A stretch of DNA of 64,000 nucleotides, from the NCBI GenBank assembly GCA_947184155.2, contig CAMXCT020001817.1, positions 62,001 through 126,000 on the forward strand. The letters run 5' to 3'. The notes under the pieces are model-generated. The model searched no databases. It saw nothing but the letters and a program-made list of their open reading frames with translations, and was not told the DNA's origin. A program made the position numbers and the translations under genes. Shown here in pieces: positions 12,619 through 26,700 of this stretch. This stretch comes from Cladocopium goreaui. Taxonomy: Eukaryota; Sar; Dinophyceae; Suessiales; Symbiodiniaceae. The first letter of the stretch is position 1. Each line of letters begins with the position of its first letter.

Positions 12619-13491
12619 CTGTGCTGAACCACTGAGCCTAGTGCCAGCTGCCAGGCCAGCTTCAAAGAAAAGCTGCAACGGTTCCCTGGCACAGCTGCAG
12701 AAATACTGAAGTCATCTGAAGTCATACTTTGCTTTTGGGATGTTTTGGGATGTTTTGGGTCTTAGGAAGAGTTCTACTCAGCAATGCGCTGTTCTGAGAA
12801 TTGGGAAATTGATGGAAATTGGGAAATGCATGGAAATGCCCTGGACATCCCTGGACAAACTGCATGAACGACGTGCTGCACAATGTTTTGCATTGCACGC
12901 TGCACCCTCGATGCTCCCAGGTTGATCTTTTCACTTCAGTCGCTCCGTATCCATTGCTTCCATTGCTTCCGGCAGCCTGGAGGCGAAAATCAGGAAAGTC
13001 ATGAAACCCACACGGAATGGGAATGTCAGAAGCATAATGAACCAATAGAATCACATAGAATAACAAAGAACAACAAATAATTACAAATACGAGCAAACAA
13101 AATCATCAAAATCAAACAAGCAAACCATGAACTGTAGGAAACCCGTTCGAAATGATCTCCATCATTCCCTTGCCTGCAAATCTTTCCAAAGCTTCTCCTG
13201 TCCGGTGAGAAGATGTTGGGTTTGTGCTGTTTTGCTTGGGTCGAGATTATATAAGATTGTCAAACCATGTCACATCTTTGATCTTTCGGTCATCTTTCGG
13301 TCATCTTTTCACAATTTTTCACATCTTCCCTTCCCTCTCTCACCTCTCGGCCGAGGCTAAGGCGGTATGGGAGCCGCATGTCCCAGCTACATTTGGCCCC
13401 TAGGAGCCAGGTCTTGCCAGGTCTTGCCAGGTCTTGCCAGGTGCTGCGTGTATCGCAGTGTCAACGCCCCTTGCCCCTCGCAAGTTCCAAG
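12619..13491 (-). CDS. Cluster of candidate exons, unrecognised gene
   Basis: Four short minus-strand frames have clean AG acceptors and GC or GT donors. 13491-13448 contains GTCEGQGALTLRY. 13197-13133 contains EALERFAGKGMMEIISNGFP. 12976-12906 contains GYGATEVKRSTWEHRG. 12694-12619 contains REPLQLFFEAGLAAGTRLSG. All look like genuine protein segments, but whether they belong to one gene, to the tail of the helicase gene upstream, or to the exons at 10.1 and 8.0 kb cannot be told from sequence. No family is recognised. Confidence 0.4.
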
Positions 13492-14595
13492 CTCCAGCGC
13501 AACGACACCACAGTGACACCACATGAAACAGCGGCATGTGATAACACATGGCATCACATGGCAATACAGACATCGTTTTTGCGCTGCCTCTTCGCGGAGT
13601 GTTCTCATGTTTTGTAGCTCGCTTTTCTTCGAGCCCTTCTCTTGAACTGATTCTCTAGCACTCTAGGGCAATAGGTCGTGCAAAATCAATTCTACTTTCT
13701 GAAGCCTCTAAACGATGCACTGTACATGGCCAAATCAAGGATTAAGAGCATGCAATGTCAGCCTTCTGCGGCAGCATTCCAAGGCACGCTAAGGTCTGAC
13801 AGGTCTAAGATGGCAAGATTCAGTCAGGGCATTGTTCACACTAGGGCCTAAGCCTAATGAGAAGCAACCTGCCCATGCCATATCTGCCCATACAAATCCA
13901 TCCAATATATCCAGTTTTATTTCTGCAAGCAGTCTGTTCCAAAGAAGCTAGCACAGAGCGCTTGCTCAGATTCCAAAGCCTTTGGAATCCATGATTGCAT
14001 TCCTGACAGCATCAGCCAAGCTTAGAAAGCAAAGGCACCAGTCGCCAGTGGCTAATCATGGCTAATCATCACCTTCCTGTGCACATACTCCAACCTAGCA
14101 GATCACATGACACAGCCTGAGATAGTGACATATAGTCACTATATAGTCACTATATAGTCTCACTACAGTATATAGTCTCACTATAGTCGTATAGATATCA
14201 TAGTCATATAGTAATTTAGTGATCACATGAACTGCGGCTTCGGCACCAGATGGAGCACGGTCGGTACGTGCAAGAACTTGGGCCTCCTTGATCGATCTCA
14301 CCTCAGCACACATTACAAGAGGAAAAAATAGTGTAAAATATGAACAATGACGGTCAGATATGACGGTTAGATATGCTCGACTCATCCCTTAGACATGAAG
14401 GCAGGCACACTGAGAAAACGGGATGATGAAATAATATGAAATAATGGCAACCAGCAAATAAACTGCAACCCAAGAGCCCCAACACATACGTAAAAACCAA
14501 TAAATTCAATAAATAAATATCCAATCAAAATGAACCAATCCATGTCACACGCCACCCTATCTTTAATCTGCTGCATCGCACACTTCCATCACGAC
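13492..14595. other. No gene recognised
   Basis: Intron-like or intergenic. An ATG frame on the minus strand at 13608 (MRTLREEAAQKR) could be a small exon. A run of TATAGTC-type repeats lies near 14130-14200. Confidence 0.3.
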
Positions 14596-14721
14596 CTGCC
14601 TCCAGGCCGGTTTGAAAGAACTCATTGGTCTTCCATGTCTTCCATGTCTTCCTCCTCTTCAAGACGGGTTCGGGGGGTTCCTCAGGATTTGTCCCGACGA
14701 CGCTGCCACTGTCACCATCGC
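14596..14721 (-). CDS. Probable helicase C-terminal tail exon
   Basis: A 126-base frame between an AG acceptor and a GT donor. It encodes an acidic/proline stretch and a basic segment (PVLKRRKTWKTWKTNEFFQ). Position and low complexity suit a helicase C-terminal tail. The phase with the motif VI exon does not match directly, so at least one exon between them is missing. Confidence 0.5.
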
Positions 14722-17700
14722 CTCAGACAAATATGACACATGAGAATCTTATAGAATCTTGTTTCATGAGATTTTCATGAGATTTTCATGAGATCCGATA
14801 GATTCCTGCAGCCTGCAGCAAGATGCAGCTCAGTCTATGCATCTCAGGGGCCCAAGTCAAGCGTGTGCATAGTGTCCGTAGTGTCCATAGTGTCCATAGC
14901 TCCAGTTTCAAACAGGAACCGTGAAGGCTCTGCTGCCTGTCAAAACGACAAGAAAATTCATATTTGACGGATTTTGACCTGTTTGATCTGCATATTCTTT
15001 CACAGCGGGCACGGCGTATCCTTTTGCGGCATTAACGCACATACAAGTACATTGAATATAGAATTATATACACGATATTACACGATCATTCATAATTATA
15101 CACACGCAGGGTTGCACCTCACCAGAATCTCGCTTCAGAGAGAAGGACAAAACCTGATCTGAATGGCATGGACGTGAAGTGATTGAAGCATCTGGAGATA
15201 TATGGAGTCAGGTTGCGCCAGGCTGTCCCATCTGGGGCTCGATAAGGCTCAGGCCAACCGATTTCTTGCTCGCGTCATAGCCACATAGAACAGCCTCTGC
15301 GGACTCCGCGTAGAATGCTGATGTGGCAGCATGGCAAAACATGTCGACCGGCACAGCACTCTTTGTAAGGTTTGATAAGCCTTGTCAAGAAGTTTCTTTC
15401 GTTTCAACATGTTCAAATACGAATTCTTGGCCACAAACACACTCCAATCACAAGGAGGCACAAGGATGGGCCGCGCAGTTCACTTCAATTTTGTCATTCC
15501 GTGGGGCCAATGATCTTGAATGAGTCAAATGAGATCAAATAAATCCAAATGAATCATCTCAATATGTGCCACATGCCATGGCCACATCAGGCATTTCGCT
15601 CTGTGAGGCGGTGCCAAATGGACCCCTCTGTGACGCTCACATCTCCTTCTTGCAGCAGTTTATCAGTTTGTTTGCTGTCTGGGATGAACCACGGCAGCAG
15701 AAGGAGCACAAAGGCCGGTAGGATTGAAGAGAGCGCAGCACACACCCAAAGGTTTTCAAATTGCGCGGATTCGTCCTGCAAATGCAAACACATGCAAACA
15801 ATTGCGAACACTATCCAATACTCCCCCGGAAAGGCGTTGCTGAGGTTCCAGTCAAGAGCACTTTGTTGAACAGAAAGCCAACAAGCAACTATCAAGCAAC
15901 TTATCAGTTTTTTGCAGATGTGACATGCAATATCATCTGCCAAATCGAGTGGCTACTAAGCTACTAGCTACGTCAAGATCGCTGAGATTCCCTAAAAAGT
16001 CATAAGTTCTAAGAAAGTGTCATCACGTGGTTCAGTGATGTTCAGTTTGGTTCAGTCCTTTGCACCAGAAGGCTGCACTTCCAGGACCTGAAGCACCCAC
16101 GCACCCGTCGCAGATGATATGGTGCCTCCCAAATTGTGACAACCTGCGAGGAGTGCATACATGGTGGCTTCCAAGCCCGGAGGGCAAAGCTGCGACAGAA
16201 TCACCACACCTGGCCTTGGAAGAAATGACAAAGGCACGTGATGGAAAGGAATAACACGAGAAAAGACCATCTCTATGGGTGGTGCAATGCACTATATTAA
16301 ATGCATAATATTATATATGTGTGCGTGTGTGTGTGTTGTTATTATTATTATTAGGATGATTTCAAGCATGCCAGGGTCTTCCCTAGACCCAGCCGAAATG
16401 ATTTGGAATGCAAGGCTATCATGTGCTATCATAATAATTAATCAGTAGATATGAATATAATATATATATGACATATCCGATATACTGTGATACAGTGATA
16501 TACATATATAATTATATATCATTATATACCCTGAATCCATTGTTTTTTCCGATAGGTCTCAAGCCAAGCTTCATCCACTGCCACTGACTCAAGATGCTGG
16601 CGAAGACATTGGAGCCAAGGATGAAGGCATGGTCCGGGATGCCGATGCGCACATTGAGACGGAGGAAGAAAACAACGTCCGAAATACTCAAAATGCAAAT
16701 GGCAACGTTGCTGACCAACAGCAGCTGTCGGAATGTCCATTCACTGGCATACTTCTGGTAGGTGTAAATGCCAAGGAGGGAGCAAATGGAACCTGCAACT
16801 CCAAGGACTGTGGTATAGAACACCATGGAGAAGTGTGGACCTTGCAGGGCCGAGCTCGCATGTCACTTACACCTTAAGATCCTTAAATATCTGAAATCAT
16901 TGATGTGGAAAGAATATCATGAAACTGGCCCGGGCATGTCCGTACAATGTCTAGAGTCTAGATTTTGGCGTATGGGTCTCATGCAACATGGCTCGAGACT
17001 GGAAAACGCATGAAGCCACCTTCTGGATATTGTTCCTTGGTGTCAGTGTAGAAGTAAAAGGCGGCGCCACCAATTGAGAAGTTGACGGAAGTCTGCAAGA
17101 CAAAGAAGGTATTGACTTTCGCGATTTCTGGTCGAAGCAAAATGCTGAAGGAAAGTAGGATCATCACTGCAATGGCGATCGAAGCCATCGCATTGGCCCT
17201 GACACTGAGCATCGTCCCGAAATAGGACAAGACCATGGTGGCGGCGAGCATCAAGACACACAAGATACAAGCTTCCTTCTGACGTAGAATGGCACTTCGA
17301 GCAGTTTGCACCTCTTGCCAAGTCAATCGCTTCTCTTGCATGTAGCCCCGTAGAACAGGCACAATGACAATGCTCGCAGGCACCAAAGTCACCAGGAATG
17401 GCAGCTTCGGGCCGAAGGCGGAAAGAATCGGCCCTATCCTCAGAAAGCACATGAAAGCTGAGAAATGAAAGCAAAATACAAACATTTATTTTAAAAAAAT
17501 TGTTTACAAAAACATTTTACAATGTCTAAAGATTGTATCAAGAGATTCAATAGAGCCATTCATGCCAGGATTGGAGATTGCACAGATAGGAAAAAGATGA
17601 AAACGTAAAAATAAAAAGGATAATCCCAGGGTTTTTTTAGTGCTTCCTGACGGTTTGGGTCATCTTGGGTCATCTTGGGTCATCTTGGGTCATCTTGGGT

Positions 17701-20700
17701 CATCTTGGGTCAGGGAACACCACCAGCAAGCAGCAGTGACCAGTGAATGGCTTAGGAAATCCCTTGAGTCAAGGAGCAGCCCATGACATAATCTAAATAT
17801 CATGACTCAGTTGCACATGTCCGCAGATTGGCCCACAGACCTGGAGGAATATGCTTTTTGTTTATGAAATTTTCACAATGGACAATGGAATGCTGTATTC
17901 TCTACGACGTGATCGATATATGTACAAAGCAGCTTCAAGGCAGCTGAGCTGGGGCAAATTCACTTGAGGCTCTTCCAAACGCATCCCAAGCCCAAGAGTG
18001 ATGCTTAGCTGAATCCTCCCTGCATCAAAGATTCAAAAGAGTAGCACAAAGACCACCCATCTGAAGGCCAAACCAAACGTATGACATCAAAGCAGGTCCC
18101 TCTTTGGGTTTGGTTTGCATCTTTTCCGCATACTTTGCCTCTGTGAGAAGGTCCGTAGTCGAGAGTTGCAGCTGAATCAGGAACAAACAACCCACCAAAC
18201 TTGTAACGCTCAGAGAGGTCTTGGGCACTAAGCCAATGGTCGTCATCGCTGAAGTTCCAAGTATCGCAACAAGAAGAATGTAGGGCGACTTGTTGTAGCC
18301 AAAGATTGGAACGGTGTCACTAAGGAGTCCAATCATAGGTTTCATAGCCCAGGGCAAGTGTGTGACACCCCGGTAGATTTGCATTTGAGGCCCTGGCACC
18401 GTATAGCTGCGATACAAATATGCGATGCAAGGCGCAGTAAATTCGTTCACGAAACCTTTCATCAGATGCTGTGCAACGAAGAGCATGATCAGAAGTTCAT
18501 GGCCAAAGCTGCTTTCCAAACGCTGCATGTAGCACCCGAGGCCAAAGCCATCTCTCAGCCCAGATACAGACAGCTTGGGTTTGGAAGTATTGGAAGTCTC
18601 CAACAAAGGGGATTCTTCATTTTGGCCTTTTTCGAAATCATCATCGTCAAACGGTTCAGAGGAAGAAGCTGGTTTGCCACCACGCTTCATCATGGCGACA
18701 TTATCGTCCGGTGGCGTGAAAAGAGGAAGCGCCCGACTGGAGCCAAGCGCTGACGGCGAACATGTGGAACTGTGTCAAGAAGCGTGCTTTGGAAGTCAAG
18801 CTTCGCAAGGATTCTGTTAAGGAGATCTCAGAATGGAAAAAAATGTACCACCGTTTGCATTCGCTAATGTACGACCATCAAGACTGAACAGAATTCGGAT
18901 TCTTGATCCAAGTGGCCGTCGCTCTTCTTCCAGCTGTTCATCGGCCATTTGCATACCCTGCCTAAACGTACCGAAACAAAAGGTGAAGAATGTCTGTTCT
19001 TGATTTTTTTCGATTTATGCGTTCCTTTCTTTCGGTTTGATCAAAGCTGTCTGCAACAGGTAGCTTGGCCATGCTTGGCCTCTGCAGCGGCATAACCATC
19101 TCATTGCACTGCACCAGGAAGACTGTATCCCACTCAAGTCCTGACACATCACAGTTTGCCAAACAGGACAGCCTTCCCTGAGATTTGCCGCACTTCATTA
19201 TAAATCCATACCTACCAATGTATATACATATATATATATATACATAGGTCCATACAGGCTCTTTTTATTGAATGATTGCAAACAACGCACCCCCCACCAA
19301 AAAAAACTTAATGTTCATGACACTTGAACTGCTTATTGCAGAATCTCTCACTGGCAGCACGGTAATCGGGAGTCCATCAGGTCCTTTGGCCTGATGTATC
19401 GTGCTGACCTTGCAGCTCTGTGATGGTTCGATGATCAGGCCACTTTGCCGCATGCCTGAATCAACCTGTGAAACTAGATTCAACTATAGATGTAGGATGT
19501 TGTAAAATGTTGTAAATTTAATATGTTGTAAAATGCTGTAAATACCTGAAGCATCCTGTAACCATCTGCAACGAGCTGAGAAGCAAAGACAGAGCTCGTC
19601 GAGGCAGCATGCCCGGAGCCTGATCGCGACACATCGTGACAGACTCTGACAACTTCCGGACAGCTCTATTTAAAATGCTCAAACATGCTCAAACACAAAA
19701 GAATGCGCGAACATGTACATAACATGTACATAACATGTACATAACATGTACATAACATGTACATAACATGTACATAACATGTACATGTGCACAGCATGAT
19801 TGTACATGTGGACAGCTTATCTATGCCGAAGCCACACAACCACAGCCTCTTGGTGCCATCTCTTGCAGGAAACGAACCACACAGGCAGCTCCATTTTGTC
19901 CATCCTCGGCTGAGGCTAACCAAGATCTGTACAGATCTGTACAGTACCTATCTACGGGTAGTACCAATGATCTTTTTTCCCAGGAAGATAGGATGAACCA
20001 TGATGAACGCTGAAGCATTGGCTGCATAGTTCCACGCCCTATCGAAGCTATGATCAAAGCTTTGCACGGCGATGGAACGCGGAGCTGAAGATAGATTAAG
20101 ATAGCTGAAGCTCGAGCAGCTCGGCGCAATCAAAACTGAGTTGTCAGCAACATATTTCTCGGCAGCTGCCATCAGCTGGAGGGCTGTTGGGGATGCCGGG
20201 GATGCCTGAGTTCACACATAGACACGACATGCAAAAGAGTACATCTTTGAGCACAAAAGACATGCAGCAATGGCATAGCCACCAAGATCACCAAGGTTGT
20301 GAGCCAACCTACTTCAATACCTCCTATCTCATGAGATCATATGTCATATGTAGTGAGATTTAGTCATATTTGTTATTTATCCAATGTCTGTTCAATGTGT
20401 ACTATACAGTTCTTTACATATGGGGATTTGTATCCCCGTGTCTGTGCATATTGTGCATACAACATCTCACGGTGTATCTGCAGTCACTGGCTCTGCGCCT
20501 CAGTAGACTCAGATTTCCGCCCAGAGCCTGGCCGCCATGTGAGCTGCGACAAGAACACGGCCGGAAAGCAAAACTCCGCAGAATTTCGATGAGATTCAAA
20601 CATTCAAACAGTGTGACTGCACTGTGTTTACTTCATCCTTGCTCGTGATCTTTGTGCTCCATGTTTATGAAATTTTAAGAACCTAATTATCCACTATTAT

Positions 20701-23700
20701 CCACTTCATGTATATTCGCCACATGGGTACGTATATAATTTCTATATAATTTTGTATATATTATATACTGTACACATGATATCATATGATATCATATGAT
20801 CCAGTGGTGAGCTTTGGCTAGCTAGTGTTTCTGTGTTTCTTTGGACATTTTGTGTGGATGACCTCGGTTGACCGTTGGAGCACTGGATAGCCCTGGCCTG
20901 TTGCTGCTTTGGCCTCTGTCCCTGCCGATATGCTTCCGCTGCTTCCGCTTCCCAGGCCAGTCTCCACCAGAATCACGCGCAAGACGTCAGCAGCACCGTG
21001 TTCTGCCTCTGGTGATCGCTGAGGCATGGCATCAAAACAAATCGGGTGCTGTTCTGACCCAGATCTGGGAGATTCTTTGAGGCATCTGTCTTTGAGACTC
21101 GAAAGGAAGTTGCACTGAGGGAAAAGGCCAGCTATGGCGAGGTATGGCGAGCTACAGCCACCCAAAAGCATTGACAAGGCGGCAACTGAAGAGAACTAGG
21201 CAAGTCCTGAAAGATATTGACACACACACACATGGAAACCATGAAACTATCTGAAACTATATGAAACTGCTCGACAGATCTCAAGAGCAGTGCGTGACCC
21301 AACTTTGCTTCCGACTGCAGCAGCACGACGCGCTGCACGGAGCACAGCTGCCAGCTTGGCCAAACCTTCACACGACAAATTCCTGCGTGACTAGAGTCAC
21401 TAGAGGAACCGAAAGCAAGAGTTTAACATGTTTAACATGTTTAATACACTATCTTACAATACGCTTGAGAACAAGCAGCCAAATGAAATCAAACTCTGAA
21501 TGCAAACTGTAGGGCATGTGGCGGCTTGTGCCTTGTGCCAAACGCATACTGGATCCCAGCCAAGGAGCCTGCCAAGTCTGACGCTTTACCCTTTTTTTTA
21601 ACCCTTTGAAAGATTGCGAGCGGATGAGAAGGGATGAGAGTTGCTTAGCTGCTTGGCATAAAAATCGACTCGGAGTCTCGGAGGCCAAAAAGTGCATTAT
21701 GCTATGCTGCTACTAGCTCATGCAAGCTGCTATGCTGCATTATGCTGCCATGCGCACGTCTGGAAAATCTGGAAAGTGAAACTCGGCAGCACTTAATATA
21801 CTTAATTCTAGAAAAAACGGATCCAAAAATTACCAAAACTATACGACTCAGTCGAAGGAAACTAAACCCTCTCTCTCATATGTTTGGACCATTTTGTGTG
21901 AACTTCATCTCGCATTTGGAAAGGTCGCCTTCAATAATCGGCCCATCGCGCCCTCAAAAGATCCTGACGCTGGTTCACCGTCTACGCCTTGGTGTCTCCC
22001 ATGCACACGAACATCACAAACTCCCGGGGCAAATGCTGCACATATGCTGCACAAATTTGTGCATTTCCGTGCCACGCCTTTAGGAATGAGCCCGCGTGCA
22101 CCACTTCCCAGAAGCGATCACACGAAAACATCACTTCAGTTGCGGTTTGAACTTTCTGCCGGTGATCGGGGATCTTTCATGCACATCAGGGATCGCGTGT
22201 GAAACCCATATCACACAAATGAACACACTGAACATATTTGAAAACGAAATCGCTTCCATTTCCCTTCCGTCAAACTATTGAAGAAAACACCAGAAATAGA
22301 TGGGGGGGCTATACACAGACTATTGCCCAAAAGTGGCCGTCCAAGAACCAAGATTACTTGATCAAATATGCCGCGCTCCTCCCAAGAAAACAGGAGAAAT
22401 GTGTGGCAAATTTGTCTGCACTGGGGCAGCAATTGAGCGTGTAGTGACCCATCATGTAAACTTGGGCAGCAACCTCCTGCGAGGCTTCTGGCACGCAGCG
22501 CTGCCTTGATAGAATGCATCTCAAGTTATTACAAATTAATACAAATCAATTAGTTAATGCATAAGATGTGCATAAGTTATTGTATTCGTTTTCTGCAGAG
22601 CACTGCAGAAGATCTGTACAGCACAGGTTTTCAGACTTGGTCCTTTCATGCTCTTTCTGGTCTCAGAGGTTTGACGATCAATGCAGAACTGGGCCGAACT
22701 AGGCCGAACCTGCTCCACATTCAAATCCTCGACTGCCTGGAACGTTGACCTGACTCTGTGAAGCTCTCATGAAGCTATATACCTCTTCTCAGTTCAGACA
22801 CGCTTTGTATTTGGACCCAATTTCAGAAACTGACCAGGCTTTCTTGCCAACTTTCACAGCTTTTCCGTCAGGTCCGTCAACTCCGCTGTTTCAGCAGTTT
22901 CCTCTGACGAGGCTCCGAGGCTCAAGCAACGAAGTTTCTGCAGGAGCCCCAAACTGCTCACGAAGGCACCGCAACGCTGCCTGCAGTAAATTTCCTTCAA
23001 CCGGAAGACATGCTCCCGCAACGAGCCCAATAAGATTGCCAGATGAAAGGAAAATCAAGTGGAATGCAGTGGGTCACATACCACATAGCGTCTTCCGGAT
23101 GTGAGATGTGCACTGATGCCTACTGATGTGCACTGTCTAAATGAACCAATCTTTTTTCCTGGTTTACAGCCTACGGTGACTTTTCCTCCACTGGATGAAC
23201 CTAGCGTTGCTGCAAGATTCAACGGAAACGCTGCTTTCATGAAACGCAGACGTAAGATGGCGAGTCTTCAATTGGATGATTGATTAATTAGGTGCTTGCA
23301 TGTTTTAATTCATTGTGTTTATTATCTCTTCTTCCCGCCACCTGAGCTTGGATTTGAGATGGTGCAGTCGCAGACTCACGAGCCCCCGCGTCTAAATGCC
23401 GGTTGAATACTTTCGGACACCATAAAATCCAACCGAACGAACCCCTGACGACGATACAATTACTTAGAATATCATTGATATATTAATATATATATATGAC
23501 GTCCCTCCTCTCTGACCTCAAAGCGCTCAAGCGCGCCATTTTCCTCAGACCACAACGCAAGTTGTCTCGAATTGCAGCTTGATGTAAAGGCACGGCATCT
23601 TCCCAAGGCGGCAAAACCAGATGCTGGCTGTCAAAATCAAGCAGTTGCGCGCACAGAGATCCAAAAAGGGTGGGGGTGAAGCCCAGGGCGGGCCTGTTGA

Positions 23701-26700
23701 TTCTGCGGTCAACCCGAGTCATGAGTCATGGTGAACATGACGTCCCTCCTCTCTGACCTCAAAGCGCTCAAGCGCGCCATTTTCCTCAGACCACAACGCA
23801 AGTTGTCTCGAATTGCAGCTTGATGTAAAGGCACGGCATCTTCCCAAGGCGGCAAAACCAGATGCTGGCTGTCAAAATCAAGCAGTTGTGCGCACAGAGA
23901 TCCACCTATGCTGCAGGCCTGAGTGAGGAAAGCAAACACGAGGTGCTAGCAGGGGGCTAACAGTTTGCGGTCCAAGGGCGGTCCTCAGGTGCACTTGAAG
24001 GCTCCAAGCGACGAGTCAAAAAGAGCTGCTAACAGTTGAATCATGTGCCTAGAATGAGGAGAGAGTTTGCCAACAAAGGTCTGACAGGCCACTTCCTGTA
24101 CGTAGTTTTCCAGCGTTCCTAAATGTTGGATCCGCATTCTCCAAAGCAGATTTGTGAGGTTTGCTGAACGCTGATATTCATACACCGCGCCTCCCGCACG
24201 CAAAGACCCTGGAGTGAGATTATGTTCTTTCAAGATCCCTAGGTGTTGACAGATTGCATTCCATCGTCTTCTGAAACTGCTTTCGGAGATGGGATACAGA
24301 AGAGCATCATGAGGGGTCTGACCGAACACTTTACGCAAAAAGTTACAAATCTCTTCAGAGTCTATGGAAGCATGCTGGATTCTACCTTTACCCCTTCTAC
24401 GTGACTTCGGCTCTCGGATTCGGAAGTAGACTTTGCTATGCTGATCACTAAGGAGGTCTTCTGGCAAAACTAGGTCAGCACGCGTGCCACGTAAAACTTC
24501 TCCAGGACGAGTTATTCCATAAAAAGCTAAAACTATGGCACCAGCAAATCTAAACCACTTCCAACTCAGCGCAACCATGGTCATAGACTTTAGGACTCCT
24601 AAAGGCAAAGGGACACGATGCACTGGTGGTTCTACCAATTCCCATTTCTGAATGAGATCCCAGCAGATTCCTAGATACGGTCGAACTTCGATCTGACTTT
24701 TCTGGATATAGACAACCAGGTGGCGTAGAATATACAGTGACTTGCCGGTAGAGAAAAGATGGTTGCCAAATTCTTTGACAAGCATTGCACACAAAACTGG
24801 GTTCTGCCGAATACTACTGGCTGCGTTTTTTCCAAGTTCTCCATTGCTCCATTGGACAAACCATTCCCAGATTTTGCTCTGCAGGGCCTGAGTTCTTGCT
24901 GAAATCAACGACACGTTCTCCAGCAGAAAATCACGATTTTGCTTCGGTCCTGGGTTCAGGGCTTCTCCAATCCTAAGGGTATTGCATCTTGCGAAACAAC
25001 TGGAGGAAAACTTGGCAGGCTTACTGATTATGTTGGCACTAATCATCATGGCTTTACTGACGGTCTTAACAACCCCTTTTGGATAGGCTTGGGCTACCAG
25101 CGTCCAACTTTTACGGTGGAAGGGGCTTCTGCCTCTGAGCAACAAGTGGCGGTGTTTTTGGTTGCAGCAGGTTTTGCTATCCTTTATTAGCGAGCTGGTG
25201 AGAAACTTAGTCCTCTTCCGCCATGCGGTACCAAACCTGCAATAGTCACAAATCCAAAAACCGCACTTCCCCAAGTATTTTTCCAAAAAGGCTTTGAAGT
25301 TTGGTTGCTTAAACATCCAACTCCCTGCAGGGTTCTCAAGCCAGAAAATGATATTCATGCCAAGACACACGCATAGCAAGGCTACCAGCCAGGCAACGCT
25401 AGAGTTGCCTTCCAGAACTTTCACTTTCATCTTTTCATTCATTTCTGGAATACCTTCAGGATGGAGGCTGGTCCTAACAGGTGGAGTGATAGCTACTGAA
25501 AAACTGGCACAAACAGGTGACGCACCAACTCCCCAAAACAGACCTGCTCGGGTTACACTGGTGATGTCGTCCCGCAGTTGCTCATCATTGAGGTCTTGTC
25601 CAATCCCGTCCAGCAGTTCAAAGGTTACACACCAGCTATGGCAAGCTATTTCTTTGGCAATTCCTTTCTCTCCGGAGTACAAATCAAGGTAGCCGGGTCT
25701 ACTGGGAAAAAACTGAGATTCAAGTTTTGAATGGAATTGGTTGACATCTAGTCTCCTAAGAAACCGCACGCAAGCCTCAGCTTCCGCAACAGTCATCTGG
25801 TGATGGCCGCAGCTGAACGCTGCCAAGAAATTCGCTACTGCAGCTTCTAGACTTTTCGCATGTGGCAAACTTTCGGCATGGTCTGTCATTCTTGATCGGC
25901 ATGCCTCTCCTGTCTTCGGGGACACTGGGAGCGAACTGTCATCCCAAGCAGCCGGAACAGATTCATCATAGGAGCCCCTGGGAAAATCAGAGCAGGCTCG
26001 GCTCTCTACGAACGGAGCAGTGCTATCTGAAAAACATGTGGTCTCACTGTACAATTCAGAAAAATCAGGGAGTCCGGAAATGCTTTGAAACCCTAGTCCA
26101 TTGGCCTCTAGCCATGCATCAAATTTCTGAAACTCTTGCCGTTCAAGAAGGGGCCACCAAAAAGGCGGCGCTTCAACAGCTTCCTGAACAGCTTTCCCTC
26201 GGGTTGGGTCATCTGCAGGATTCAAGCTGGTTTCAAAATACATCAGCTCGTCATACAGTTCCAAACCAAGCATATTGCCTAGAGATTTTGTCAGCTCTCG
26301 GTTTAAAGCAGCACTACTACTACGGCCCTTGCAAACAGCTCCTAGAACAACTTGGGAATCTAGGCCATAAAGCTCTCTACTGCAAGGCTTGTCAAACCCA
26401 TTTATGCTTTCCATCCGGAGGAACGCTCGAAGCTCTCCTATGTTGATGTGTCTACGGCTCTTCACGTGAGTGGCAAAAACTTTGCGGTACTGCAAACTTC
26501 TGGCAAGACACTCCCACAAAGGATTAGTTTGAATCGGCTCTTCTCCTTCAGGCAACTCTTCTAATGGGTCTAACAAGCCTCTTGCTCTGAACCAGGCCTT
26601 GCCAGGAGGAAGCAACTTTGACCATACGCTCTTCTTCAAGCTATGTCGGCAAAGCTCCTGCGCGACAGTGCAAGGGATTGTCGCTCTAACCCCAGCTTCT

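Noticed and set aside
22769-23283. Plus-strand two-exon gene end (frames with LPDERKIKWNAVGHIPHS and TFPPLDEPSVAARF)
   Set aside because: It overlaps a minus-strand frame (AALRCLREQFGAPAETSLLE) that fits the helicase in both motif and phase. The plus-strand frames match no family.
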